From the NCBI GenBank assembly GCA_963756715.1, contig CAVWOV010000020.1:248001-312000 (forward strand): a stretch of DNA of 64,000 nt. Reading direction: 5' to 3'. Position 1 is the stretch's first letter. Each line of letters starts with the position of its first letter. This document shows, one piece after another, positions 53,401-63,038 of the stretch. Made by a program: the position numbers and the translations under genes. A model generated the notes under the pieces. That model ran no database searches and was not told the DNA's origin. It saw only the letters and a program-made list of their open reading frames with translations. Origin of the DNA: VAZQ01 sp963756715. Its GTDB lineage: Bacteria > Pseudomonadota > Alphaproteobacteria > Rhizobiales > Xanthobacteraceae.

Positions 53401-53639
53401 TCCGTCCGATCCTGATGACGTCGTTTGCTTTCATCCTCGGTGTGGCGCCGCTCGTGATGGCGTCGGGCGCCGGCGCCGCGGCGCGCAAGTCGATCGGCAT
53501 CACGGTATTCTCCGGCATGATCGCCTCGACCTGCCTGGCGGTGTTGTTCGTGCCGGCGTTCTTCGTGCTGGTCCAGGGGTTCGAGGAGCGCCGTAAGGCA
53601 CGCAAGACCAAGCCGGTCGTGGGCGTTCCGGCCGAATGA
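50478..53639 (+). CDS. RND efflux pump permease (AcrB/MexB type)
   Basis: A 1053-residue proton-driven trimeric pump of the HAE1 family. It opens MISKFFIERPVLANVLAIMMVVIG, with the conserved PVAQYPDVVPPTVQVTTRYPGASA segment. The proton-relay Asp pair is in AIGIVVDDAIVVVEGASHYIEKG and the C-half LIALSAKNAILIVEFARELR; other marks are RPILMTSFAFILGVAPLVMASG and the periplasmic TGFLPTEDQGYLITIVQLPDGAS. Full length and unbroken. It pairs with the adaptor 12 bases upstream; no outer-membrane factor gene is adjacent. The pair is inserted between pal and cpoB. Confidence 0.95.
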   Translation: MISKFFIERPVLANVLAIMMVVIGAVALYTLPVAQYPDVVPPTVQVTTRYPGASARTVIDTVALPIEQQVNGVEGMIYMQSYAAADGSYTLTVTFNIGTELNFAQVLVQNRVSSALSQLPVAVQQQGVTVQKRSTAILQIVTLTSPKRSYDSLYLANYATIRLKDEISRLPGVGNVNVFGAGQYSMRIWLDPNKMQARGLDVSDVKDALAKQSEQVTAGQIGMPPAPADQSFQYTLNVLSRLTDPAQFADVIVKTGTSGEITRVRDIGRVELGAQTYSQVFNLDGQPSAGMAIFQSPGANALNVGDEVKKKMAVLARDFPQDLVYSIPFDTTTFVYESINEVYKTLYEAAILVLIVILLFLQDWRAMLVPATTVPVTIVGAFAAMSALGFTVNFSTLFAIVLAIGIVVDDAIVVVEGASHYIEKGMSGHDAAIRAMDQLFGPIVGITLVLMSVFLPAAFLPGLTGRMYAQFALVIAATAMLSAINAVTLKPTQSAMWLRVPVPPEKRNAFFRGFNAIYDRAERGYAWLMNAMVARSGIMAMIAFIIIGISFYGFSRLPTGFLPTEDQGYLITIVQLPDGASLERTQKVLDKVKDIAGKTPGVDHVITIAGMSALDNSATLANAGVAYLTLKSWGDRGKQKGEDLLSLLVGLNKSLEEVEEARIIVMPPPAIQGIGNAAGFTLQVELRDGSFDLPKLQSVVDTIVANARTQTSLRTVMASFRAGVPQYTIEVDREKTKTVQLDISQVFSALAGYFGSAYVDQFNKFGRTFQVYVQGDAQFRLRLEDIQNLTVRNKSGSMIPLGTLIKIVPSVGPSLISLYNLYPSATIIGVPATGFSSGDSMALMEQIAKSSLPPGMGFEWSALSYQEKLVGNQMYFVFAFGLLLVYLVLSGQYESWYAPISVVLAVPLSLIGPVIMISAFVSKGLSNNLYVQIGLVLLIALSAKNAILIVEFARELRAEGKSIAVSAVEAARARFRPILMTSFAFILGVAPLVMASGAGAAARKSIGITVFSGMIASTCLAVLFVPAFFVLVQGFEERRKARKTKPVVGVPAE

Positions 53640-53721
53640 GCCGTCGCGACAAATCGTCCGGCCCGGCCTCCGGGATTAGCAGGTCACAGTCGATTTAGCG
53701 GCAACCCGGTATAGGAACTTC

Positions 53722-53792
53722 ACATCGGCGGCATTAATTTCCAGTCGAGTTCGGGTGCAAAGGGTGTAGGACTTCTGAATCGGCGGACTAGT
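53722..53792. repeat. Decayed relative of the two-hairpin palindromic element
   Basis: ATTAATTTCCAGTCGAG (from 53733) resembles the linker/arm ATTGATTTCCAGTGGAG of the copy at 30320-30482, with two mismatches, and GGACTTCTGAA (from about 53769) is identical to 11 bases of the right arm of the copy at 2484-2646. The hairpins are no longer well formed. It ends about 25 bases upstream of the cpoB start. Confidence 0.5.
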
Positions 53793-53816
53793 CACAATTT
53801 GGACGCAGGGATTTTT

Positions 53817-54776
53817 ATGCTAGCAACCGGCGAAATCCACACGAAACATCATTGGCTCATGGCACGTTTCCCACTTGGCGCGACCAGGGCATCGGTGTTG
53901 GCCGCTGTGCTCTTGGCGGTGACGTGTTCCGCCGGGGCGCAGGAAGACCGCCCATTCCTCGATCGCCTGTTCGGCCCCAGCGAGCAGCGCCCGGGGGCGC
54001 CGGTCGGCCAGGACCGCACAGCGCAGGCGGGGCCCGGCGATCTCGTCGTGCGCCTCGATCACCTTGAAAATCAGATTCGGCAGCTCACCGGAACAGTCGA
54101 GCAACTGCAGTATCGCAATCAGCAGCTCGAAGGCCAGTTGCAGCGCATGCAGCAGGACAACGATTACCGTTTCCAGGAACTGGGCGGGAAGGGTGCGCCG
54201 CGCGCGACCACGCAGGCCCATCCCTCCGCGAGTCCGCCGCCGCCCGGCTTGCCGCCGGGCAAGCGCGACGTGTTCGACCCAACCCAGCATCCGAATGCGC
54301 CCGGTGCGCCGCACACGCTCGGCTCGATCGCGCCGATTCCGCCCGAACAGGCGCCGCCGCGCAATCCGAACATGGTTGCAACGACGGCACCATCGTCGCC
54401 GCGGGAGGAATTCGATCTCGCCTACGGCTACATGGCGCGCAAAGACTATGCGGTGGCCGAAGAATCGTTCCGCAACTTCCTCAAGAGGTATCCCGGCGAA
54501 AAACTTTCACCCGAGGCCGCGTATTGGCTGGGTGAGAGCCTGTTTCAGCGCAAGCGCTACCGCGATGCCGCCGAGGCGTTCCTCAACGTCTCGACCAAGT
54601 ACGAAACCTCCGCCAAGGCGCCCGATGCGCTGTTCCGGCTCGGCCAGTCGCTGGCGGCGCTGGGCGAGAAGGAGGCGGCGTGTGCGTCGCTGGGCGAGGT
54701 TGCGCGCAAGTTTCCGCGCGCCGCCTCGAACCTGAAACAGAGCGTCGAGCGGGAACAGAAGCGTGTCCGCTGCTGA
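53817..54776 (+). CDS. cpoB: Tol-Pal cell division coordinator CpoB
   Basis: Periplasmic protein (formerly YbgF) coordinating septal peptidoglycan synthesis with outer-membrane constriction. The 319-residue product has a signal (ASVLAAVLLAVTCSAGA), an N-terminal coiled coil (LDHLENQIRQLTGTVEQLQYRNQQLEGQLQRM), a proline-rich linker, and C-terminal TPR repeats (EFDLAYGYMARKDYAVAEESF; SPEAAYWLGESLFQRKRYRDAAEAF; DALFRLGQSLAALGEKEAAC). ATG at 53817 follows CAGGGA; ATG 53859 is an alternative. Normally pal precedes it directly; here the RND genes lie between. It overlaps tilS by 14 bases. Confidence 0.93.
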   Translation: MLATGEIHTKHHWLMARFPLGATRASVLAAVLLAVTCSAGAQEDRPFLDRLFGPSEQRPGAPVGQDRTAQAGPGDLVVRLDHLENQIRQLTGTVEQLQYRNQQLEGQLQRMQQDNDYRFQELGGKGAPRATTQAHPSASPPPPGLPPGKRDVFDPTQHPNAPGAPHTLGSIAPIPPEQAPPRNPNMVATTAPSSPREEFDLAYGYMARKDYAVAEESFRNFLKRYPGEKLSPEAAYWLGESLFQRKRYRDAAEAFLNVSTKYETSAKAPDALFRLGQSLAALGEKEAACASLGEVARKFPRAASNLKQSVEREQKRVRC

Positions 54777-55866
54777 CGATGCGGCGCCCATTTCGGCGGC
54801 GCAGGCCGAGGCATTATTTCGGCCGCTCGTTCACACGTCGGTTCTGGTTCTCGCGGTCTCCGGGGGGCCCGACTCGACGGCTCTGCTGATGCTGGCGGCA
54901 CGCTGGCGCGCCGCGCTCAAGAAGGGGCCGGCACTTCTTGCCGTCACGGTCGACCATGGGTTACGGCGCGAGTCCGCCGCGGAGGCTCGCGCCGTCGAGC
55001 AATTGGCCCGCCGGCTCGGTGTGCGCCATCGCACCGTGCGTTGGCGTGGCAGGAAGCCTGCCACCGGCCTGCAGGAAGCCGCGCGTGACGCGCGCTACCG
55101 GCTGCTCGCCGAGGCGGCCATCGCAGCAAACGCGCCATGCATCCTGACCGCGCACACGCTCGACGACCAGGCCGAGACCGTGCTGTTCCGCATGATGCGC
55201 GGCAGCGGACTGACCGGGCTCGGCGCGATGACTCAAGTGTCCATGCTCCCGGCGTCGCCGGAACGGGAGATCATGCTGGTGCGCCCGTTGCTGGAGGTTC
55301 CGAAGGCGCGGCTTGTCGCTACGCTTGATAGTGCGAAGATTGCCTTTGCGCGCGATCCTTCGAACCATGACCCGAGATTTGCGCGGCCACGGCTGCGCGA
55401 CATATTGCCGGTGCTCGCTCGTGAGGGCCTCGATGCGCGGCGGCTTGCCATTCTGGCGCGGCGGCTGCGGCGTGCCGAAGCTGCGATCGAGATGACGGTC
55501 GGGATTGCGGCAGCAGCGCTGTCCGATCGCGCCTGGAGCGCGCGCGGTCCAATCGTGTTCGACGCTGCAAAATTCTACCGTTTGCCCGCCGAAGTGGCAT
55601 TACGCCTGCTGGCGCGGGCGATTACTCGCCTCGGCGATGAGGGACCGGTCGAACTCGGCAAGCTGGAAGCATTGGTCGAGGCGCTCGGAGGGGCGGCGGC
55701 AAACCCGCAAGCCGCCCGGATGCGACGTACCCTGGCAGGCGCGCAGGTCACGCTCGGCAAGGGTCACTTGGTCATCGAACGGGCTCCGGCCCGAAATACC
55801 CGCTCGGGACGCTTAACCACGGCCGATCATGCCCGGCGCGGCCGTCCCAAAGCCAAGATAAGATAA
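54763..55866 (+). CDS. tilS: tRNA(Ile)-lysidine synthase
   Basis: Modifies cytidine 34 of tRNA-Ile(CAU) so that it reads AUA codons; normally essential. The 367-residue protein has the PP-loop SGGPDS at residues 33-38 (VLAVSGGPDSTALLML), then AVTVDHGLRRESAAEA, GLQEAARDARYRLL, TAHTLDDQAETVLFRMMRGSGLTGL and VRPLLEVPKARL, all typical. GTG start at 54763 inside the end of cpoB. It lies in the standard place between cpoB and ftsH. Confidence 0.95.
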   Translation: MSAADDAAPISAAQAEALFRPLVHTSVLVLAVSGGPDSTALLMLAARWRAALKKGPALLAVTVDHGLRRESAAEARAVEQLARRLGVRHRTVRWRGRKPATGLQEAARDARYRLLAEAAIAANAPCILTAHTLDDQAETVLFRMMRGSGLTGLGAMTQVSMLPASPEREIMLVRPLLEVPKARLVATLDSAKIAFARDPSNHDPRFARPRLRDILPVLAREGLDARRLAILARRLRRAEAAIEMTVGIAAAALSDRAWSARGPIVFDAAKFYRLPAEVALRLLARAITRLGDEGPVELGKLEALVEALGGAAANPQAARMRRTLAGAQVTLGKGHLVIERAPARNTRSGRLTTADHARRGRPKAKIR

Positions 55867-56002
55867 TAGAAGAACATGGCAGCGTTACCTTGGCAGGAGG
55901 CCCCCCGAGACCTAAATTGGGCCGAGGTGGACGTGAATCGGCCGCAAGTCGACGGCCTATAATGGGCTGCGGGGATCACCGCCGGCCACAAAGGACACGA
56001 GG

Positions 56003-57928
<1,926 letters not shown>

Positions 57929-57960
57929 GTCACCGGCTAATCTCTCGATCAGTCTCTGAC

Positions 57961-57990
57961 GAATGCCCGCCGCAAGGCGGGCATTCGCGT
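57961..57990 (+). terminator. Rho-independent terminator after ftsH
   Basis: GAATGCCCGCC (57961-57971) pairs with GGCGGGCATTC (57976-57986) around GCAA, followed by GCGTTT. It lies 32 bases after the ftsH stop. Confidence 0.75.
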
Positions 57991-58107
57991 TTGCGGGCCA
58001 AGGTCGATCCCCTCCGCTGCCCATTTGGCACGATCCTTGTAGCGCAGAGGGTGCGGCCGTGTGGCCGTGCGTCCGCCGATTGAGCGGCGGCGAGAAGGGG
58101 GTGCCAA

Positions 58108-59527
58108 ATGTCCACGCCGTCCCAGCCGAAGACCGCGTCCGTCCATCCGGTCGACGAATTTCTGCCCTATCCGCGCCTGTTCGCGCTCGGCCTGCAGCAC
58201 GTGCTGGTGATGTACGCCGGCGCGGTGGCGGTGCCTCTGATCATCGGACGGGCACTCAAGCTGCCGCCGCGAGCAGGTCGCGCTGCTGATCAACGCCGAC
58301 CTCTTCGCCTGCGGCATCGCCACGCTGATCCAGTCGATCGGCTTCCCGGGGGTCGGCATCCGCCTGCCGGTCATGATGGGCGTGACCTTCGCGTCAGTGG
58401 CGCCGATGCTGGCGATGGCGGGCAGCCCCGATATTGGACTGCTGGGCATCTACGGTGCGGTGATCACCGCCGGCATCTTCGGGTTTCTGGTTGCGCCGTT
58501 CATCAGCCGGATGCTGCCACTGTTTCCGCCGGTGGTGACCGGCACGATCATTATCGTGATCGGCATCTCGCTGATGCGGGTCGGCATCAACTGGGCGGGC
58601 GGCGGCTTGCCGACGCTCGGCCGCGTGGTCGACGGCCAGATGGGCCAGTTCAGCAACCCGAACTACGGTGCGCTCGACGGACTCGGTATCGCGCTGTTCG
58701 TTCTGCTGGTGATCCTCGCGATCACCAGATACGCCAAGGGCTTCCTTGCCAACGTCGCGGTGCTGCTCGGCATCGTGGCGGGCGCGATTCTCGCCGGCGC
58801 GCTCGGCAAGATGCACTTCGAGAAGGTGGCGAGCGCATCGTGGTTCGGCGTGGTCTATCCGTTCCAGTTCGGATTTCCGACCTTCGACGTGGTGGCGTCG
58901 ATCACGATGTGCCTGGTCATGATCGTCGTCATGATCGAGTCGACCGGCATGTTCCTGGCGCTCGGCGAAATGACCGACCGGAAGATCGACCAGGCGGCGC
59001 TGACCAAGGGCCTGCGCGCCGATGGTGTCGGTACGTTCATCGGCGGCATCTTCAATACTTTCCCATACACCTCGTTCTCGCAGAACGTCGGGCTCGTCGG
59101 CGTCACCGGCATCCGTTCGCGCTGGGTGACGGCGGCGGGCGGCGTCATCATGCTGGCGCTTGGGCTCATTCCGAAGATGGCGGCGCTGGTCGAGGCGGTG
59201 CCGCTGGTCGTGCTCGGCGGGGCCGGTCTGGTGATGTTCGGCATGGTGGCGGCGACCGGGGCGCGGATTCTGACCAACGTCGATTTCAAGTCCAGCCGCA
59301 ACAACCTCTTCGTGGTGGCGGTATCGATCGGCTTCGGGATGATCCCGCTCGTGGCGCCGAATTTCTTCCGGCAATTGCCGCACGCGCTGCATCCGCTGCT
59401 GGAGTCCGGCATCCTGCTGGCGGCGATCGTGTCGGTCCTGCTCAACGCCTTCTTCAACGGGTTGGGTAGCGCGGAAGCGGCGAAGGCGGAGGCCTCGGCC
59501 GGCGCGCAGGCCGCAGAGCACGCCTGA
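58108..59527 (+). CDS. Nucleobase:cation symporter-2 permease, uracil/xanthine type (one frameshift)
   Basis: A NCS2 transporter for uric acid, xanthine or uracil; repaired length is about 472 residues. It begins FLPYPRLFALGLQHVLVMYAGAVAVPLII, then the frame changes near 58267-58271 (one extra base: 1420 = 473 codons + 1) and continues INADLFACGIATLIQSIGF, RLPVMMGVTFASVAPM, and the NCS2 signature TFPYTSFSQNVGLVGVTGI. The many spans and the QNVGL motif are clear. The N-terminal sequence fits xanthine/urate permeases better than UraA. It is a separate transcription unit behind the ftsH terminator. Confidence 0.9.
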
Positions 59528-59618
59528 ACATCCGCCTGCGCGCTGGTCCAAGACCGGGTGTTCGTGCGGGTTGATTTTTCTCAATGCCAGGCGGACGAAG
59601 GTTTGGCATGCGGGACGC

Positions 59619-60812
59619 ATGACCATTCCGTCTGCCTTGGCACGACGACGCAACTATGCGGGACCCGCGCTCTTTGCGTATGGTTTCCGCCCATTCTTCC
59701 TGCTGGCTGCGCTGTGGAGCGCAGCCGGTATCTTGTTGTGGGTACGTTTCATCTTCGGCGAGGGCAGCCTTCCGGTCGCGATCAACGGGCTCGACTGGCA
59801 CATCCACGAGATGTTGTACGGCTACGTCGCCGCCGCCATCGCCGGTTTCCTGCTGACGGCTATTCCCAACTGGACCGGCCGGTTGCCGGTCTGCGGGCTG
59901 CCGCTCGCGGCGCTCGCGCTGCTTTGGATTGCCGGGCGCTTCGCCATGTTCATGCCGGCATCGGTTGCGACGGCAGCGATCGACCTGTCGTTTCTGCTCA
60001 CGCTCGCCGCGGTGGCGGCACGCGAAGTCATCGCCGGGAAGAACCAGCGTAACCTTCGCGTCCTCGGCGTGTTGGGTGTGCTGGTGTTGGGCAACGTCGT
60101 CTGGCATTTCGAGTTGCTCCGGACCGGCACTGGAGATTACGGCGTGCGCATTGCCATCGCCGGAGTGATCCTCATCATCACGCTGATCGGCGGGCGGATC
60201 GTGCCAAGCTTCACGCACAACTGGCTCGCCCGCCGTAACCCTGGCCGGCTGCCGCAGCCGTTTTCGCGCTTCGACGCCATGGCGCTCGCTGCTGGCGCGC
60301 TCGCGCTGCTGAGCTGGATCGTGCTGAAAACCGGATACGTCGCCGGCATCGCGCTGATCGTGGCTGGCGTGCTGCACGCCGTCCGTCTGTCGCGCTGGGC
60401 CGGCGATCGCACGGCGGCCGACCGGCTGGTGCTGGTATTGCATGTCGCCTACGCGTTCATCCCGGCGGGATTTCTTCTGCTGGGCGCCGCGTTGCTCTGG
60501 CCGCAGACGATCCCGGCGAGCGCCGGGATACATGCCTGGACCACGGGCGCCGTCGGGCTGATGACGCTCGCGGTGATGACGCGGGCAACGCTCGGTCACA
60601 CCGGTCGTCCGCTCGCAGCTTCCGTCGCGACGCAAGTCATCTACCTGTGCGCGCTCGCGGCGGCGCTACTGCGCATTGCTGCAGCGTTGGGGGGCTGGCC
60701 CGTCCTGATGCATGTCGCCGGATTCGCATGGGTCGCTGCCTTCGGTGGATTCGTTGTCGTTTATGGACCGCTGCTGCTTGCCCAGCCGCCGGCGTGGTCA
60801 ACCTCCCGCTGA
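59619..60812 (+). CDS. NnrS family protein
   Basis: A 397-residue multi-span membrane protein of the NnrS family, which binds heme and copper and is linked to protection from nitric oxide in denitrifiers. It starts MTIPSALARRRNYAGPALFAYGFRPFFLLAALW and includes the conserved HIHEMLYGYVAAAIAGFLLTAIPNWTG and GGRIVPSFTHNWLARRN segments, with several histidines in or near membrane spans (HIHEM; VLHAVRLSRWAGDRT; MTRATLGHTGRPL). No denitrification genes are adjacent. The ATG at 59619 is chosen over an upstream in-frame start at 59571. Confidence 0.9.
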   Translation: MTIPSALARRRNYAGPALFAYGFRPFFLLAALWSAAGILLWVRFIFGEGSLPVAINGLDWHIHEMLYGYVAAAIAGFLLTAIPNWTGRLPVCGLPLAALALLWIAGRFAMFMPASVATAAIDLSFLLTLAAVAAREVIAGKNQRNLRVLGVLGVLVLGNVVWHFELLRTGTGDYGVRIAIAGVILIITLIGGRIVPSFTHNWLARRNPGRLPQPFSRFDAMALAAGALALLSWIVLKTGYVAGIALIVAGVLHAVRLSRWAGDRTAADRLVLVLHVAYAFIPAGFLLLGAALLWPQTIPASAGIHAWTTGAVGLMTLAVMTRATLGHTGRPLAASVATQVIYLCALAAALLRIAAALGGWPVLMHVAGFAWVAAFGGFVVVYGPLLLAQPPAWSTSR

Positions 60813-60856
60813 AAGCGGGTGGCATGGTGGCGGCGATCGCGCCATAACGTCAGCTA

Positions 60857-61483
60857 ATGACACTTCCCAATCGTGTCGATCCATTCGGCGAACTCTTTGC
60901 CGACCCCGCGCGCGGTCTCTTGTTCGGCAATCGCGGCGGGCGCTTTCACCGCGACGATCGCACGCTTGCGACGAGGCGCTGGGCGTCGCGGCAATGGATC
61001 TGCTGCGTGCTGGACTTCAAAGGCCGCCAACGTGACGTCTGGGGCCGCTACTACACCGAACTGTTCTTCCTCGATGAACCGACCGCGCTGGCGGCCGGCC
61101 ACCGGCCGTGCTTCGAGTGCCGGCGGAAAGATGCCCAGGCGTTCGCCGCAGCGATGGCCGCAGGACGGCGCTTGCCGGCAACGCCAACGGCTCCCGAGAT
61201 GGACCGCCTCATCCACGCCGAGCGGCTCGACGGCCGTGCCAAGCGGCGGCATAGGCGGTCCATCGACCACCTGCCGGACGGCGCTTTCCTGAGCCTGCCG
61301 CAGGAGCCGGCGACCGCCTTCGCGGTGCGCGGCGACGAACTGCTGCGGTGGACGCCGGCGGGCTACCCGTCGCGGCAGCGGCGGCCGGCTGGGATCGCCG
61401 TGGACGTCCTGACGCCGCCCTCGATGCTTGCGGCGCTGTCTGCCGGCTATCTTCCGCTATGGCACCCAAGCGCCGGCAAGTAG
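60857..61483 (+). CDS. Conserved protein with a CxxC motif, unknown function
   Basis: A 208-residue soluble protein. It begins MTLPNRVDPFGELFADPARGLLFGNRGGRFH, has WICCVLDFKGRQRDVWGRYYTELFFLDE and the pair GHRPCFECRRKDA around residue 81, which looks like part of a zinc- or nucleic-acid-binding site, then a C-terminal part DGAFLSLPQEPATAFAVRGDELLRWTPAGYPSR. I do not recognise a characterised family. It follows the NnrS gene in the same direction with a 44-base gap. Confidence 0.75.
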   Translation: MTLPNRVDPFGELFADPARGLLFGNRGGRFHRDDRTLATRRWASRQWICCVLDFKGRQRDVWGRYYTELFFLDEPTALAAGHRPCFECRRKDAQAFAAAMAAGRRLPATPTAPEMDRLIHAERLDGRAKRRHRRSIDHLPDGAFLSLPQEPATAFAVRGDELLRWTPAGYPSRQRRPAGIAVDVLTPPSMLAALSAGYLPLWHPSAGK

Positions 61484-61676
61484 CCGGCTTTGCAAACAAA
61501 TCCTGCCTTCTTCGTCCATCAGCCGGCCACATTTTCGCACCATGCCAGACATCCGTCCGCCGGTCAGGCATGGGGGTCGGCGGGATCACGCCAGGATTTG
61601 AAATCACCGCATTGGAATGTCGCCAGGGCCGGGGTGGCCGTATGGCGATTTCTGGCGGTGTGAGGGGGACACGCCG

Positions 61677-63009
61677 TTGTCAGCAGCAATTCGACTAGCG
61701 CCGGTTACGCTTTTCATTGCCACCTGCTTTGCCGGGGCGGCTGTTGCCCAGACCAGTCCTGCGGCCATGCCCAAGCCGCGGCCGCATGCCGCCGCCAAGA
61801 AGCCGCTGGCCGCCAAGGTCATGGTGTCGGCGTCGTCCCATCCGACCTTTGACGAAGGCACCGCGCAGCGCATGTCTGCCGCGATGCTGAGCTATTCGGC
61901 GCTTGAAGTGCGCGGCGGCTGGCCGACGCTGCCGGCGAGCACCAAACTTGTTCCCGGCGCACGCGGGCCCGACGTCGAATTGCTGCGCCGGCAACTCGCG
62001 GTGACCGATGATCTTCCGGCCGAGTAACGCGGCGGGCGAGGTTTATGACGAGCAGCTTGAGGCTGCCGTGCGCCGGTTTCAGTCCCGGCATGGGCTCGAG
62101 CAGACCGGCACCATCGGGCCGAAGACGCTGGCTGCGCTCAACGTGCCGGTGGGACGGCGGCTGCGCCAGCTTGCGGCATCGTACGACCGGCTGGCGGCGA
62201 TGGATTTCCACTTCGGGCAGCGCTACGTGGTGGTCAACCTGCCGGCCGCTTTCGCCGAAGCGGTCGAGGGTAACAAGGTCGTTCGGCGCCATGTCGTGCA
62301 GGTGGGGCGGAAGGACCGTCCGTCGCCGACGCTCACGACCAACATCACCACGGTCAATCTCAATCCAACCTGGACGGTGCCGCTCGGCATCCTGAAGAAG
62401 GATGTCATCCCCAAGATGCGCAAGGACCCGGGCTACGCGGCGCGGATGCACATGCGGGTGCTGGACGGCGCGGGGCGAGAGGTCGATCCGTACGCGGTTG
62501 ACTGGAACTCCGACCGCGCACCCAACTTCACCATCCGGCAGGATTCGGGGCGATGGAACGCGCTCGGCTCGGTGCGCATTGACATGCCGAATTCGCATTC
62601 GGTTTATATGCACGACACCAATCACAAGGATTTATTCAGCGCCGACTACCGCTTCCAATCCTCCGGCTGCACGCGCGTCGAAGACCCCCGGGCGCTCGCG
62701 GCTTGGCTTCTGGAGGACAATAGCGGCTGGCGCCGGCCGCAGATTGATGCCGCGATCGCCAAGGGCGAGCGCATGGATGTCCGCCTCACGCACAAGGTTC
62801 CTGTTGCCTGGATTTACCTGACCGGCTGGATGACCAGCGACGGTGCGGTCCACTTCCGCGACGACATCTACGGCCGCGACGACAAGCCGATGCTGGTCGC
62901 CGATGCGCGGCCGAAAGTCGCGAGCGCGGGGCGCGCGTCGGGCTTTGTGCTACAGTCGGCGGAGAAGCCGGAACCCGTGAAGCAGGTGTCCTATCTCGAC
63001 AGTCAGTGA
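61677..63009 (+). CDS. L,D-transpeptidase (YkuD) with peptidoglycan-binding domain (one frameshift)
   Basis: A periplasmic L,D-transpeptidase that makes 3-3 cross-links or anchors proteins to peptidoglycan; repaired length is about 443 residues. It begins with a signal (APVTLFIATCFAGAAVAQ), an N-terminal segment, a peptidoglycan-binding repeat (VYDEQLEAAVRRFQSRHGLEQTG) and the YkuD domain with MHDTNHKDLF and the catalytic FQSSGCTRVEDPRALA (Cys-x-Arg). The frame changes at about 62022 by one extra G (CCGGCCGAGTAAC); 1333 = 444 codons + 1. TTG start at 61677 with GAGGGGGA 10 bases upstream. It is distantly like YcbB. Confidence 0.85.
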
Positions 63010-63038
63010 TCCGGCCGCCTGCGCGTAAGGAGCCCCGC

